A stretch of 64,000 nucleotides of DNA from Henningerozyma blattae CBS 6284 (GCF_000315915.1 NC_020187.1:1550001-1614000), one strand, 5' to 3'. Positions 50,353 through 61,535 are shown, counted from the first letter of the stretch. The notes: generated by a model from the letters alone, not told the origin. Numbers and translations: made by a program.

Positions 50353-51861
50353 CTACACTGTATCTACAAAAGCCTTGATACTTTCATTATCTTTAATTTG
50401 TTCAAGGTATTTTGGATACTCATCCGATTTACAAGTTTCCCACCACTCTGCAGCCCAGACCTCAAACTTTTCTTCAGCTGGGTTGCCGTTACTTTCGCGA
50501 CATATTTTTCTACTACGATTTTTAATTTTGAATGACTGATCCTTGTACAAACAATACAATGCTGATAATTGCATTAAGGGACCTAATTCGATAGCGAACC
50601 CATTCACTATGTCTTGACAAGCGTGGTTTTCTTTTTCGTACGCTTCTATAGCACGATCCAAATGACTTTATGACTGCTTGGAGATCGACTTATGTTTTGC
50701 TCCTGCAGCTACTATTAATTCGTGGATCAGGATATCAGAGACCACACCCGCTTTTTCTTTCTTTGTAAACGATAAGGTTTTCCATTCATTAACGTAACGT
50801 TTCAAATTATACTTTGAAACTTAAAACAATTTGGGATATTTTACTATGTTTATGTCTGAAACGACGAACTTGGTCTATATTATTCAAGACCTTAGTGAAT
50901 ATTGACATTAACTCAGCGGCATAGCAATCAGTAACTCTGACCATTAAGGAATTGGAAATTGACTTTAAATATTCAGAGAGATCATTATCATCGAAAATTT
51001 CCGCATTTAGAATGGAAGGTGGTATCAAGACACGCAACTTCAACTCATCACTTGAGATTTCTTTGTTAGTAACAATTTCGTACGTTGCAACACCTGTATT
51101 CATGGTTACTATTATTGTTTCAGCATGATCTACGTTGAATGGTGCTTGCACTGATAAACCAGCAACTTTCAAGATTTTCAGAATTTATGCTGGCATATTG
51201 ACCTTTTGAAGATTTCAAAATTCTTCGAGCAATCCAGTCATCGTTAATAGCAATGTCTAATTCCTTGGCCTTATTGCTTGCACCTAATGTAGTGGACCTG
51301 AAGATAGTAGCGTCCATTTTTGTGTCAAACGAGATGTTATATAAAGAGTCTAGAAACTCTTCATAGATTTCATGGTCTGTACGAATATCCTTGGATAAGG
51401 TACACTCTACTATATCGTACAACGACATAAAACCCTTGTTAAGTTCGTTTTGGAACCATGTAGGATACGCCTTTGCAGGTACATATATGTTAAATTTTCT
51501 AAGAACATAGTCTTTCTCCTCGTTGGAAACCTGAATAGTGTGAGTCTCAGGGGTAATGATTATATGTCCTAATCCCTGGTGTTTTGGGAATTGGCGAAAT
51601 AATTTGGTCCATTGATCAAATTCAGATTTTCCAGAGATACGATATAAACACACTTTGTTCATGACATCATGATTTTTTGTATATTTTTAAAGTCGAGTGA
51701 CTGACCTTATCAAAAATATCTCCATTAACGTTTGGAATGCTTTTGGGTTCATATGCTCCTCCAATGTGAACAAAGTCCGGGGTGGAAAGGAACAAATTAG
51801 TTATATTAGCTGAAGAAAAATTTGGTGGTTGGTTAAACTTAACTGAGCTATAGAATTTCAA
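50353..51861 (-). pseudogene. Decayed protein-coding gene, about 490 codons, possibly Gag-like
   Basis: Four minus-strand coding segments lie in register along 1.5 kb: 51861-51667, 51662-51120, 51172-50807, then a segment from about 50840 to 50353. They are separated by frame changes (near 51660, 51150 and 50825) and a TAA stop (about 50670). The first segment has no ATG. Each piece looks like real protein: a W-containing SEFDQWTKLFRQF block near 51610, then FLDSLYNISF, then DDWIARRIL followed by SxxxQYASI. This order recalls the N-terminal and late helical blocks of Ty1/copia-type Gag, but the resemblance is weak. No protease, integrase or reverse transcriptase follows. It has no syntenic counterpart between PUP2 and SPC97 in S. 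cerevisiae. Confidence 0.65.
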
Positions 51862-52672
51862 TTTTAGAAATAAATATTACAGTCTTATGAATTTTGATTG
51901 ATAAATGTATGACGCAGTAAGTTTAAAAGCCTTGTGAGGTATAATTTCTTTTTTTTTACTTAATGTGTGTGGAAAATTTGATCAACAAGTTCATTAACTA
52001 ATCCCTGAATAGACTCTTTTCAATACTAATATCTTTGCCAAAAATTTTGTCAGCTTAAATATATATAATATGCTTTAAGAAGTTAAACACCTAACATTTT
52101 AAATTTGAATTCAAAAGGCTTTCTAAAGTAATACCATAACCTTTATCAGGATAATTACTGGAGCTGAAAGTACGACCACTCTTTATTATCTTTTAGATTA
52201 CTCACATGTTTCTAGTTTCTACACAGTGTCATGTATACAAATTGGTCACGAAAACAAGCCAGGTTCTGCTAATGATTATATAGATGAGACGATAATAAAG
52301 TTCTCAAAGATTATTCCATTCTTCAGTACCTAATGTATTTTAGCTAAGTTCTTTAGTTTTTTACATTATAAAATACTCTCCTTCATTTAGTAATTTGTTA
52401 TATCGAAAAATCACTTTGTATGCCAAGTTCTAAGTCTAATACACGTGAACATTTCATTTTATTTTTTTATTTTTCTTTTTAATTTCTGTAAACAAAAACA
52501 AATTCGGCAAATAATAAACAATGAGTAAAACGATTCAGATCATCACGAAAAGATTTAAGATTTAAGATTTACATAGAATTCCTCTAAAAAGGGATATTTA
52601 GGGTTCAACGCTAGTATTTAAAATCAAAATATTTTAATTACTGGATACAAGTGCATTAGAATAAAGCATAAA
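51862..52672. other. Intergenic region upstream of SPC97
   Basis: 811 bp of AT-rich DNA between the decayed gene and SPC97. A CACGTG core occurs at 52442-52447. A 14-codon open frame starting at 52521 could be a leader ORF of SPC97, but I see no other structure. Confidence 0.45.
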
Positions 52673-55297
52673 ATGGAAATTAGAACTAATGTAGTAGATA
52701 GAGCTTATCTTATTAATGATACCTCGATTGTGAAACATCTATTAAGTAGAACAGTTAATTATGAGCCCTTTGCGGCCAAGACGTTGAAAGTAAAACCACA
52801 TCCATTGCCAGACGCTACTGATGCTACCACAACTAGAATACAAGAAGCTTTAATTGTGAAAGATTTATTGAATATTTTAATTGGATTAGATGGTAATTAT
52901 ATTCGTTTTACAAGTTCTTATAGCCCTACCAGTGATTCTAGTTCATTCCCCCAATTTGAAATAGCTAAAAATGTGGATAAGTCATTAAAAGATTTCTACA
53001 TAAAGATGTCTGTTCTAGCAAAATATTATATCTGCTTAAAAAATAAAATGATAATATGGTCTGATCAAAAATTCGGTTCAGTGATCAATAAATTTGGACA
53101 ATATATTAGAGATTATTTAAATAATACGTATTTGAGTTTCATTGTAAATGATTTGGAATATGAATTTAAGGAGAAAAAAAATTTTTCAATAACATACATG
53201 TATCAATTGATTAAAAACGGGAATTATATTAGACATATGGAATGCTTGTATGTAATATGTGAACAAATTGAAACTGAGATTAGTAATAGAATGAAAAATA
53301 ATAATATTCGTGATTCTAATGATATTTTTGGAAATAACCCAACAAAGAGACGTTTAACTTTGAAAGAATTTGAAGAAAATATTAGAAAAAATTCAAATAT
53401 TTTAAACAATGATAATGGGTTTATTTATATCAATCCTAATATAAATAACTTACCGAAAGGTGGGGTTATATTAAAAATTATTCAAAGAATATATACAGCC
53501 AATTTGGGAGATAAAGTCGTTATGGATTTTATGAAGAATGTATTGAATGAAATTTCTGTAGATTATGTTAAGAATTTATATGACTGGTTAATCAACGGTG
53601 AAATTAATGATCCATTTAATGAATTTTTCATTATTAATGAAAATAAAGATGCAAGAGAACTATTATATAATGGTACAATACTAGTAGATAATATTTGGGA
53701 TACTCAATATTCTATTAGAATTGATGGTTTATTAGATAAATTCGTAACTAATGAGAGCTCCATTAATAACAGAAAGACTAATGATAGAGTTAATCATACA
53801 TCATTACTAAATGGGATTAATAATTCTGGCAACAATAATAACAATAATAATGATTTATTATCCAAAATATTTATGACTGGTAAGATGCTTAATGTCATCA
53901 AGATTTGCTATGAAACTAATGAATTACCAATGAATATTGATAATAATAATGAGCTTGAATATTTGAATTTATCATTTAACAAGTTTAATAATTTTGTGGA
54001 AATAATGGATGTTGATTCTAAAGTATTAGATGAATTTGTTGATAAATGCTATTTGAGAGCAAATCAATTATTCTTTAACATGTTTGTAAAAGATTATAAT
54101 TCATTTAATGTTCTTAGAAATATTTTTACACATTTTGTTGGTTATACGAATAGCAATAATGTCTTTAAGTTTTTAAAGAATAATATAAGGGAATTAAGTG
54201 TTGATTATCAAGAAAACATGATTCCTCCTGATCTAATTACTAATTTCAATAATCAAAAAGGCACACTATTACTTTCAGAAAGATATAGCAAAGATATTAT
54301 CTTGTCATTACTTGCTGTGAAACTAGATGATACTCATATTAGCCAGGTGATACCATCATATATTGATTATGATTTTGAGAAATCATTTCCTATGGAAGAC
54401 CTAGATAGTAACAATAATACCAATCAATCTACCAGTCAATTAATTCCTGATGAAATTCATAAAGCATCTAATGGAACAAATGCTTCTACTACTAATCAAA
54501 TAGCTCCTATACATGTATTAAATATTCATCATTTGAAATTTGAGATGTTCATACCGTACCCATTGAACATTTTAATCTCAAGATCATGCATTATTCAAAT
54601 CCAAATTATATCCAGATATATGTATCTAATTAATTATTATAACATATTAATGAATGATGCATGGCACGATATGAATACGAATCCAATTTGGAGATTCCAA
54701 AAATTCCATTTATTGGTTAAGAAAAACATAATTACAAGAACCCAAATCAATCATAATAAGATGATGAAATTTTTAGAAAATATATCTTACTATTTGAACC
54801 ATAAACTGATTAATAATGAATTAGACAATTTTTTCAGTTTAGAAGCCATTCAAGAATCGGCTAATAACACAGATCGAACGATTAGTGTGAATGAAATAAC
54901 TAATAAGCTACAAGAAATATTGACAAACATTACGTCAAATTGTATCTTCTTAAATCTCTCAAACAATCTTTTAAATCTTCTCGATCTGTTCTACAGATAT
55001 TGCAGATTTATCAGAGGCATTCGAAGAAATTTATGTCAATTAGACGAGGAGTTATTTGAAAGAAACAAATCGTATGTAAATCGATTAGAACCTAATGACC
55101 CTGAATTGGATCATATTCATTTCAATCCCGATAATATGCAAACAGTATACGACAATTTACTGGGCTATATCCTAAAGACTGAAGAAGCATTTAAATCGGA
55201 AAAAAATTCATTCATACAAGGCATCAATTATTATAAAGATAAGGGTAAAGTGGAACAGATAAGCCCATTATCTACGCTAATTGACTTGCTATCGTAA
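52673..55297 (+). CDS. SPC97: Spc97, gamma-tubulin small complex subunit
   Basis: An 874-residue GCP-family protein (S. cerevisiae Spc97 is 823). Conserved blocks in order are QEALIVKDLLNILIGLDGNYIR near 57-78, PKGGVILKIIQ near 263, ISVDYVKNLYDWLINGEINDP near 292, and the C-terminal GRIP2-like core LKFEMFIPYPLNILISRSCI near 620, WRFQKFHLLVKK and CQLDEELFERNK. With Spc98 and Tub4 it forms the complex that nucleates microtubules at the spindle pole body. An Asn-rich expansion (GNNNNNNNDLL, about 385) explains some added length. It is followed by enolase, as YHR172W-YHR174W. Confidence 0.93.
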   Translation: MEIRTNVVDRAYLINDTSIVKHLLSRTVNYEPFAAKTLKVKPHPLPDATDATTTRIQEALIVKDLLNILIGLDGNYIRFTSSYSPTSDSSSFPQFEIAKNVDKSLKDFYIKMSVLAKYYICLKNKMIIWSDQKFGSVINKFGQYIRDYLNNTYLSFIVNDLEYEFKEKKNFSITYMYQLIKNGNYIRHMECLYVICEQIETEISNRMKNNNIRDSNDIFGNNPTKRRLTLKEFEENIRKNSNILNNDNGFIYINPNINNLPKGGVILKIIQRIYTANLGDKVVMDFMKNVLNEISVDYVKNLYDWLINGEINDPFNEFFIINENKDARELLYNGTILVDNIWDTQYSIRIDGLLDKFVTNESSINNRKTNDRVNHTSLLNGINNSGNNNNNNNDLLSKIFMTGKMLNVIKICYETNELPMNIDNNNELEYLNLSFNKFNNFVEIMDVDSKVLDEFVDKCYLRANQLFFNMFVKDYNSFNVLRNIFTHFVGYTNSNNVFKFLKNNIRELSVDYQENMIPPDLITNFNNQKGTLLLSERYSKDIILSLLAVKLDDTHISQVIPSYIDYDFEKSFPMEDLDSNNNTNQSTSQLIPDEIHKASNGTNASTTNQIAPIHVLNIHHLKFEMFIPYPLNILISRSCIIQIQIISRYMYLINYYNILMNDAWHDMNTNPIWRFQKFHLLVKKNIITRTQINHNKMMKFLENISYYLNHKLINNELDNFFSLEAIQESANNTDRTISVNEITNKLQEILTNITSNCIFLNLSNNLLNLLDLFYRYCRFIRGIRRNLCQLDEELFERNKSYVNRLEPNDPELDHIHFNPDNMQTVYDNLLGYILKTEEAFKSEKNSFIQGINYYKDKGKVEQISPLSTLIDLLS

Positions 55298-56880
55298 AGT
55301 ATTACGATAAAGCTTCCCTTCACTACGTAATGTATTATTTAATATTGAATATTCCACCATTTTTTAAGTCTCCAATTTAATTAATTATTCGTCAACCACC
55401 TATAATAATTATCTTCTTCGAAAGTCTAAAATCGTACAGTCGATTCCCCCAACAATGGACTGGCAAAAATAGTGATGACTTCACCTATTAAAATGTTTTA
55501 ATCGGACTTGATCCTTTACTCATTGGCAGGCTCCTACGAATAAACGGCGCTACCACACTAACCTTTTAATTATACTTCCAAGGAATTCTCGAGCCTAGTC
55601 TGTTAAACACAACTCTATTTTACAGCCTAATTTTTTTTTTCTCTCGGAAGAGACATTCAGGGTATTCACACATCAGTACACCATCATAGAATCGAGATAG
55701 AGTGAAATATTCCTGAGATTTTTAAAACCCAAAACAGAAAAACAGGATGCTACGTCTTGTGATGCTTAAAAAGGAAATAGTGGAAGCTACCTACCTTCAA
55801 GAGAATAAAGTTTGAATTCCCATTCAACTTTTCACAGATCTAGGTCTCACAACGAGCGAATATGCGAGAGTTCATATTTCTCGAGGACTAGTTAATTGGG
55901 AAATTCTTTAATTTCCTTGCCATCTTTCACATGAATAGCGTGAGATGTACGCATTTTTACCACTCTTTGGGACCTAAGTTAATTAGGCAATTTTAAAACT
56001 ACGATAACATACTTCCAGACCTTTGAAACTCGAGTCTTTCTTTAGGTAGTTGTGAGAAATTATCAATTAAGCTGCTAAAGATACCCTACGGTCTCAACAA
56101 ACGATTGGAATGGATGCTAAACGGCAGTAATAATTAGACCGGAAGGATCTTGTGACATGGTGTAATGCTTACCTGTCTTTGTTGCTGTTGACAGCTAGAG
56201 AAGACCTTTCATCCTTTTCCCTCAAAATCAATTATGCACGTTGTGTTCTATTCTACGACCTTCTATCCTTTTCTAGATCTGGCGTCGAATGCTGCTCGGT
56301 AGTATTGTGGTACTATTTGTTCTTTTCTAGATGTTGGAGTAGTAGACTACCGAGGCTTACAGTTCCACCATCATCATTAACGTTGTCATCCTCCTGTACA
56401 CCTCCTACTCGTCTCGCATGCAATTGCCCATAGGAGTTGGAATAATTGAATACATGTAATTATTTATTATTTACGCCTTGTGGTACTTCCTGCTCATTGC
56501 ACCTTACGATTGGTATCATGCAACTAGGAAGATAAGGAAAAAGGAAAAATTGGAAAATGTACAGGGTACGCATGGTTGAATATAGTAATATTACCAACAA
56601 CCTATGTTATCCATGAAGGATTAACTTATGAATCTACCAGGTAACCACTTTGAATGTAGTTTTGCAATTCACTATTCTTTATTTTGATTCATCAATTTGG
56701 AAATCCCATTGTGCGTGTTTGATTCAATCCAACGAGAAATTTTAGTTTCATATTTCATATATAAAGAAACAATAATATAATTTTTAAAATGTAAAATCCT
56801 TTTCCTCTGACAATTATCTTTTCTTTGTCTTACACTAAAAAGTCCATAGAATCAATTCTATTAACAACTAATCATCCAAA
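55298..56880. promoter_or_regulatory. Long enolase upstream region
   Basis: 1.58 kb. Near the gene are a TATA box (TATATAAA, 56758-56765) and a CTTCC box (56486-56490) of the Gcr1 type, both usual in glycolytic promoters. I do not see a full Rap1 site. The stretch 56150-56430 is less AT-rich and holds a fortuitous 93-codon open frame with no protein character. The rest is unassigned. Confidence 0.5.
56758..56765 (+). promoter_or_regulatory. TATA box of enolase
   Basis: TATATAAA lies 116-123 bp before the ATG, the usual distance for a strong yeast TATA promoter. Confidence 0.7.
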
Positions 56881-58194
56881 ATGGCTATCACTAAAATTCA
56901 CGCTAGATCCGTCTATGATTCCAGAGGTAACCCAACTGTCGAAGTTGAATTAACCACCTCTGCTGGTATGTTCAGATCCATTGTTCCATCTGGTGCTTCC
57001 ACTGGTGTCCACGAAGCTTTGGAAATGAGAGATGAAGACAAATCCCAATGGATGGGTAAGGGTGTCTTGAAGGCTGTTGCCAACGTTAACGACGTCATTG
57101 CTCCAGCTTTGATCAAGGCTAACGTTGATGTTAAAGATCAACAAGCTATCGATGACTTCATGTTGAAGTTGGATGGTACTCCAAACAAATCTAAGTTAGG
57201 TGCCAACGCCATCTTAGGTGTCTCCATGGCTGCTGCCAGAGCTGCTGCTGCTGAAAAGAACGTTCCATTATACGTTCACTTAGCTGAATTATCTGGTGCT
57301 AAGACTTCTCCATTCGTTTTACCAGTTCCATTCTTAAACGTCTTGAACGGTGGTTCCCACGCTGGTGGTGCTTTAGCTTTACAAGAATTCATGATTGCTC
57401 CAACTGGTGCTAAATCTTTCTCTGAAGCTTTGAGAATCGGTTCTGAAACTTACCACCACTTGAAATCTTTGACCAAGAAGAGATACGGTCCATCCGCCGG
57501 TAACGTCGGTGACGAAGGTGGTGTTGCTCCAAACATTCAAACCCCAGAAGAAGCTTTGGACTTAATTGTTGATGCTATCAAGGCCGCTGGTCACGAAGGT
57601 AAGATCCAAATCGGTTTAGATTGTGCCTCCTCTGAATTCTTCAAGGACGGTATGTACGATTTAGACTTCAAAAATCCAAACTCCGACAAATCTAAATGGT
57701 TATCTGGTAAGCAATTAGCTGACTTATACCACTCCTTGATGAAGAAGTACCCAATTATCTCCATTGAAGATCCATTTGCTGAAGATGACTGGGAAGCTTG
57801 GACTCACTTCTACAAGACCGCTGGTATCCAAATTGTTGCTGATGATTTAACTGTCACCAACCCAGCCAGAATTGCTACTGCTATTGAAAAGAAATCCGCT
57901 GATGCTTTATTATTGAAGGTCAACCAAATCGGTACTTTATCCGAATCCATCAAGGCTGCTCAAGATTCCTTCAAGGCCGACTGGGGTGTCATGGTTTCCC
58001 ACAGATCTGGTGAAACTGAAGATGTCTTCATTGCTGATTTAGTTGTTGGTTTGAGAACTGGTCAAATCAAGACTGGTGCTCCAGCCAGATCTGAAAGATT
58101 AGCTAAATTGAACCAAATCTTAAGAATTGAAGAAGAATTAGGTTCCAAGGCTGTCTACGCCGGTGCCAAGTTCCACCACGGTAACCAAATCTAA
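56881..58194 (+). CDS. ENO1: Enolase (2-phosphoglycerate dehydratase)
   Basis: 437 residues, exactly the yeast enolase length. Signatures are [10 protein letters not shown] near 38, the mobile-loop GGSHAGG near 156 with the catalytic His, the metal-binding Asp/Glu sites in GLDCASSEF and [25 protein letters not shown] near 341 with the catalytic Lys, and SHRSGETED with His374. It interconverts 2-phosphoglycerate and phosphoenolpyruvate in the cytosol. Codon use is extremely biased (TTG, GGT, GCT, TCC, AAC, AAG), which marks it as one of the most highly expressed genes. It corresponds to ENO1/ENO2 (YGR254W/YHR174W). Which copy this is cannot be told. Confidence 0.98.
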   Translation: MAITKIHARSVYDSRGNPTVEVELTTSAGMFRSIVPSGASTGVHEALEMRDEDKSQWMGKGVLKAVANVNDVIAPALIKANVDVKDQQAIDDFMLKLDGTPNKSKLGANAILGVSMAAARAAAAEKNVPLYVHLAELSGAKTSPFVLPVPFLNVLNGGSHAGGALALQEFMIAPTGAKSFSEALRIGSETYHHLKSLTKKRYGPSAGNVGDEGGVAPNIQTPEEALDLIVDAIKAAGHEGKIQIGLDCASSEFFKDGMYDLDFKNPNSDKSKWLSGKQLADLYHSLMKKYPIISIEDPFAEDDWEAWTHFYKTAGIQIVADDLTVTNPARIATAIEKKSADALLLKVNQIGTLSESIKAAQDSFKADWGVMVSHRSGETEDVFIADLVVGLRTGQIKTGAPARSERLAKLNQILRIEEELGSKAVYAGAKFHHGNQI

Positions 58195-59256
58195 GTTAAC
58201 CAATAAATTCTTATTTTAATGATTTTATTTAGTTTATTTTTAGTTTAACGTTAATTAACGAATCTATATAGATTTTAAACGACTTTGATTCATGTCGATT
58301 TTTTGACTACTATACTCGAGTAATATACCTCAAGATTTTTCTAGGAAAAAAGAATTAAGATAATGAAGCTGCATAACTGATTTGCTTGAATTGCTGGTAA
58401 AATCAGCAAACTTTGCCTGGTCCGCCAAAAGCACTTGTTTCCATCTAGATCTAGCTGGCCTGAATATAATATTATATTATGTCATTAATAATTTTTTTTC
58501 CTGATATAAAATCGTAATACAATGAAGTTTGATTACTTGTTATTACAGTTTTTTTATTCAGATTAAACAATTTTTTTTAAAGTATTACTAATCACATAGG
58601 TATTATTCTCAACGTGTTCGTTACCATAATATTTGTTATTTTAGTGAAATTTATATTGCTAACAATACTCAGTTAGCATTAGATCGAAAAGTGGCACTAA
58701 TTATATAGTTCCTAGCACCAAACAATATTTGCTTAACAAAATACAGAACTATCTGAAAGTCTATCAAATTTTTTTTAATTTTATTGCGAAATCTAGATCT
58801 GGTAGTTCTTTTGTCTTTCATGACAATTTATTTTGATAATAACGATAACATAAGAATATATTTTGATTAATTAAAAAATTTAGACGCGTCTAATTTTTAA
58901 CATAGCTAAATATATCTTGAGAAATTGAGATCTTTTTATTCTTATAATATTAAAAATAACCTAAGGTTATTATTGTTGTATAATTATATTTTATCATGGT
59001 GAAACTTCTCCTAATAAATTTATAAAACATAAAGGATATAACAATAAATAAATAACCGTGACCTAACTATAAGGTGATATTAAAAAATCTGACTATAAAA
59101 AAAAAGTTTGGGGTTAGATACTTATGAAAGATAACATCACCCTAGTTGGAGGGTAATGAATGATCTGAATGGCATTATTATATCACCCAGACAAAATAGA
59201 ACCTTTTATAATTTCAGAACTGAGCAATCAGTTTTGGATAAAGCAAAATACATCCA
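58195..59256. other. Gene-free stretch downstream of enolase
   Basis: 1.06 kb of very AT-rich DNA. ACGCGT occurs once within TTTAGACGCGTCTAA (58881-58895), a near-palindrome. No gene, tRNA or clear repeat is seen. Confidence 0.5.
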
Positions 59257-59919
59257 TTATTTATTGATAATGAGTATATTTTGTGGCCGAATATCTAAAG
59301 AAAATTTGTGATATTGAGTCTTAAGTATGATTTTGTAGGAAGTAAGTTTTACTACAATGGGATTGTGTTGTGAACTATTAATGGATTGCTTCTTTGATTC
59401 TTCAGGGGTTTTATGATTACAATAAATTGAGAAGAACAAGAATAAAAGTGTAGTTGATGACAAAAATATTTGTTTATAATACTGTATAGATTTAGTAACA
59501 GTAGAATCTTGTTTAGTTACATGATCTATATTATACCAGTTAGCAGGCTCGGAATCATGACATGCATGATATTATATTTGGTTTGAAAAACAGACCAAGA
59601 ACAAAAAGAAAACTTACAGTTATAAACGAAAGGTTTTTTAAAAGAATAGTTTTCACATTTCCTACATTTTTTTTCATAAACAATTCAAGTAATCATTATG
59701 AACTGTTCTGGATATTCTTACACAGTATATCATGTAGAAGAAGTAAGAACTGGGATTACTTTCAAGAAATGTAATAAATCGGAGGTATACTGTTGACTTA
59801 TTTTTGCTAACAAAGAAAGATGTTGTGTTAATTGAAAGATATTGAGCAATAGTAACAGCAATCAGGGAGTATGCCAGAATTGTCAATATTAAACATAAAA
59901 TGAAGTTAAAGTGACGCAA
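59257..59919 (-). pseudogene. Possible relic of a signal-peptide protein gene
   Basis: A minus-strand frame from 59919 to 59674 encodes a convincing secretory signal (hydrophobic FILCLILTILAYSLIAVTI, then AQ). It begins with TTG where ATG would be expected. A TATA box (TATATAAA near 60020) and a CT-rich leader lie upstream at normal promoter distance. The frame stops after 81 codons. Cys-containing segments continue in another frame to about 59540, and a final frame (59463-59257) has a hydrophobic stretch followed by a polar tail. The parts suggest a secreted or membrane protein gene that has lost its start and frame. Family unknown. The joining of the parts is inference. Confidence 0.4.
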
Positions 59920-60701
59920 GCAAAATAGAGATGAGGATGTTAGAAATATAAACAGAATAGATAGTATAGAGTGTAGAGAGAAGATCTTTGCTTCTTTGCT
60001 TGGTGGTTTCTTTTTCTTTTTATATAAAAGAAATCTAGGAGAAGTTCAGGATGAAACAAAGAAATCTTGTCTCTTTATATATGTTTTATTTTTCATGTGT
60101 AGGTACTTTGATAGTTGTAATTGGCTATTAGCAATTGGTCAATTACTTATCAGTTTTTGTATTAATTAGGAGTGTAATGTCCTTAGATTGGCATTGATGA
60201 CTCATTAATTTATCTCATATGTGGCTTTAATTACATGTGTTGATATGTTTGGTATTGCTTATGGTTTATAGTAGCGATATCTGAGATCGATAAGGCTCAA
60301 TCAGTGGGTATAGGTGCTTGTGTTTTGTAATTGGGTTAGTGACGTTGGATCCAAGAAGTTAATTCTTGGTTCTATGTCAACAATACTTATAAATTTGCTT
60401 ATAGAAAACAAAAAACATACCAGAAAAGCAGCATTTGTTGGAATTCGAGAGAGCCAGACATTACTAAATAACGATGTTTTGAAGTAATCCAAAATTACAT
60501 CAAAATACATTATTAAATAATGTCAGCCTCTCTTCAATTCCAGTAAAATCTTTGATAGAACTGTCTCTTAAGCAAAATAACAAGATTAATTATATTATTT
60601 TTAAGTACTTGGATCGTCTATTAATAGGAAAAGCTTTTAATAAGAAACTTAAAACTTTTTTCTTTCTTCTCAATCAGAAGCTCTGTAAGTTCTGAATATT
60701 C
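59920..60701. other. Upstream side of the relic gene, to the LTR
   Basis: 782 bp. It holds a TATA box around 60020 within a CT/A-rich promoter-like segment. Beyond that it is AT-rich, with no gene or site I recognise. Confidence 0.4.
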
Positions 60702-61116
60702 TGTTGTAGACGAGATCGACTTTATACTCATCTACAAGTTGCTAACTAGAAATTATACATAACACTGAGCAACTGCTAGTTGCATACCTGTGAATATCGG
60801 TTCGATGCATAATCGCTACTGGTTAGCCAGCATTACTCAAACTGGGCACTCCTACCCTTGTAAGTAAGTTTATAAACAGTCCAATTAAAGTAAAATGGAC
60901 AAGCTGGCGTTGACCTTTGAAAAGTATTTAAAGGCCAGCTTTTCCAGACTTAAGACATAAATTTATAGTTCTTTCACATAGTTATTTAGTTTAAAAAGAA
61001 CAACAATTATATTCGTAAGTTCGAAGTATTAACTGGTGTTAAGTTAATAAGATTGTTAAGTTTAGTTTTGGTAATTACTATTTAAGTGTATCGTACTCCT
61101 AAGTTGGTTTACAACA
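60702..61116. mobile_element. Solo LTR of a Ty-type retrotransposon
   Basis: A 415-bp segment bounded by TGTTGTA and TACAACA, perfectly inverted 7-bp ends of the TG...CA type. The length is right for a yeast Ty LTR, and it sits 18 bp upstream of a tRNA gene, the preferred target of Ty elements. It encodes no long frame. No 5-bp target duplication is visible (TATTC left, AACAC right), as may happen after LTR-LTR recombination or decay. The element family is not recognised. Confidence 0.7.
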
Positions 61117-61134
61117 AACACCATACAAATATGA

Positions 61135-61217
61135 GGCAACTTGGCCGAGTGGTTAAAATAATGGTATTAGAAATCTCTTGGGCTCTGCCCGCACAGGTTC
61201 GAATCCTGTAGTTGTCG
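61135..61217 (+). tRNA. tRNA-Ser(AGA)-like gene with damaged D and anticodon stems
   Basis: The acceptor (GGCAACT/AGTTGTC plus G), the long variable arm (GGGC/GCCC), the T-arm (ACAGG TTCGAAT CCTGT) and the loop TTAGAAA with anticodon AGA are intact and match yeast tRNA-Ser. The segment after GGTTAA that should read GGC plus a stem complementary to TCTCT instead reads AATAATGGTA. D-stem pairs are lost, at least two anticodon-stem pairs fail and one base is extra. A-box (TGGCCGAGTGG) and B-box (GGTTCGAATCC) promoters survive. It is probably a pseudogene, or a gene kept only for its promoter. Confidence 0.6.
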
Positions 61218-61220
61218 TTT

Positions 61221-61294
61221 GGTTTCGTGGTCTAGTTGGTTATGGCATCTGCTTAACACGCAGAACGTCCACAGTTCGATCCTGGGCGAAATCA
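61221..61294 (+). tRNA. tV(AAC): tRNA-Val (anticodon AAC)
   Basis: A 74-nt tRNA beginning 3 nt after the tRNA-Ser-like gene. The acceptor GGTTTCG/CGAAATC has discriminator A. The anticodon arm TCTGCTTAACACGCAGA has anticodon AAC. It is nearly identical to S. cerevisiae tRNA-Val(AAC). One difference (CACAG instead of CCCAG) leaves an A-G mismatch in the T stem opposite CTGGG. The short spacer TTT suggests it may be co-transcribed with the upstream tRNA. Confidence 0.9.
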
Positions 61295-61301
61295 TTGTTA
61301 A

Positions 61302-61314
61302 TTTTTTGTTTTTT
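61302..61314 (+). terminator. Pol III terminator after tRNA-Val
   Basis: Two runs of six T (61302-61307, 61309-61314) start 8 nt after tRNA-Val. No comparable run separates the two tRNAs, so one terminator would serve both. Confidence 0.75.
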
Positions 61315-61535
61315 CGGTGAGTGGCAAATATGGTAGCGCCATGAATAGCTTACGCGATTTAATTTTTATTTTTCGATTTCATTCTTAATTTTTCACCAAT
61401 GAATAATGGATTAAGATTAATTATTATTACCAAAAATTATCACAGTACATTCTAAAATTGTTGAAAAAATAGGGATAAAGTATGCGATGCTGTATCTATT
61501 TTGAATTTAAATCAAAAGGATAACCGTGATTCAAA

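Noticed and set aside
56152..56433. 93-codon open frame upstream of enolase
   Set aside because: The composition is Ser/Leu/Cys-rich without domain character, and it lies in a promoter region that is simply less AT-rich.
59890..59900. Replication-origin core TTTTATGTTTA on the minus strand
   Set aside because: The 11-bp consensus is expected often in DNA this AT-rich, and it overlaps the relic coding segment.
60797..60815. GGTTCGATGC inside the LTR as a tRNA B-box
   Set aside because: No matching acceptor, anticodon or A-box sequence surrounds it.
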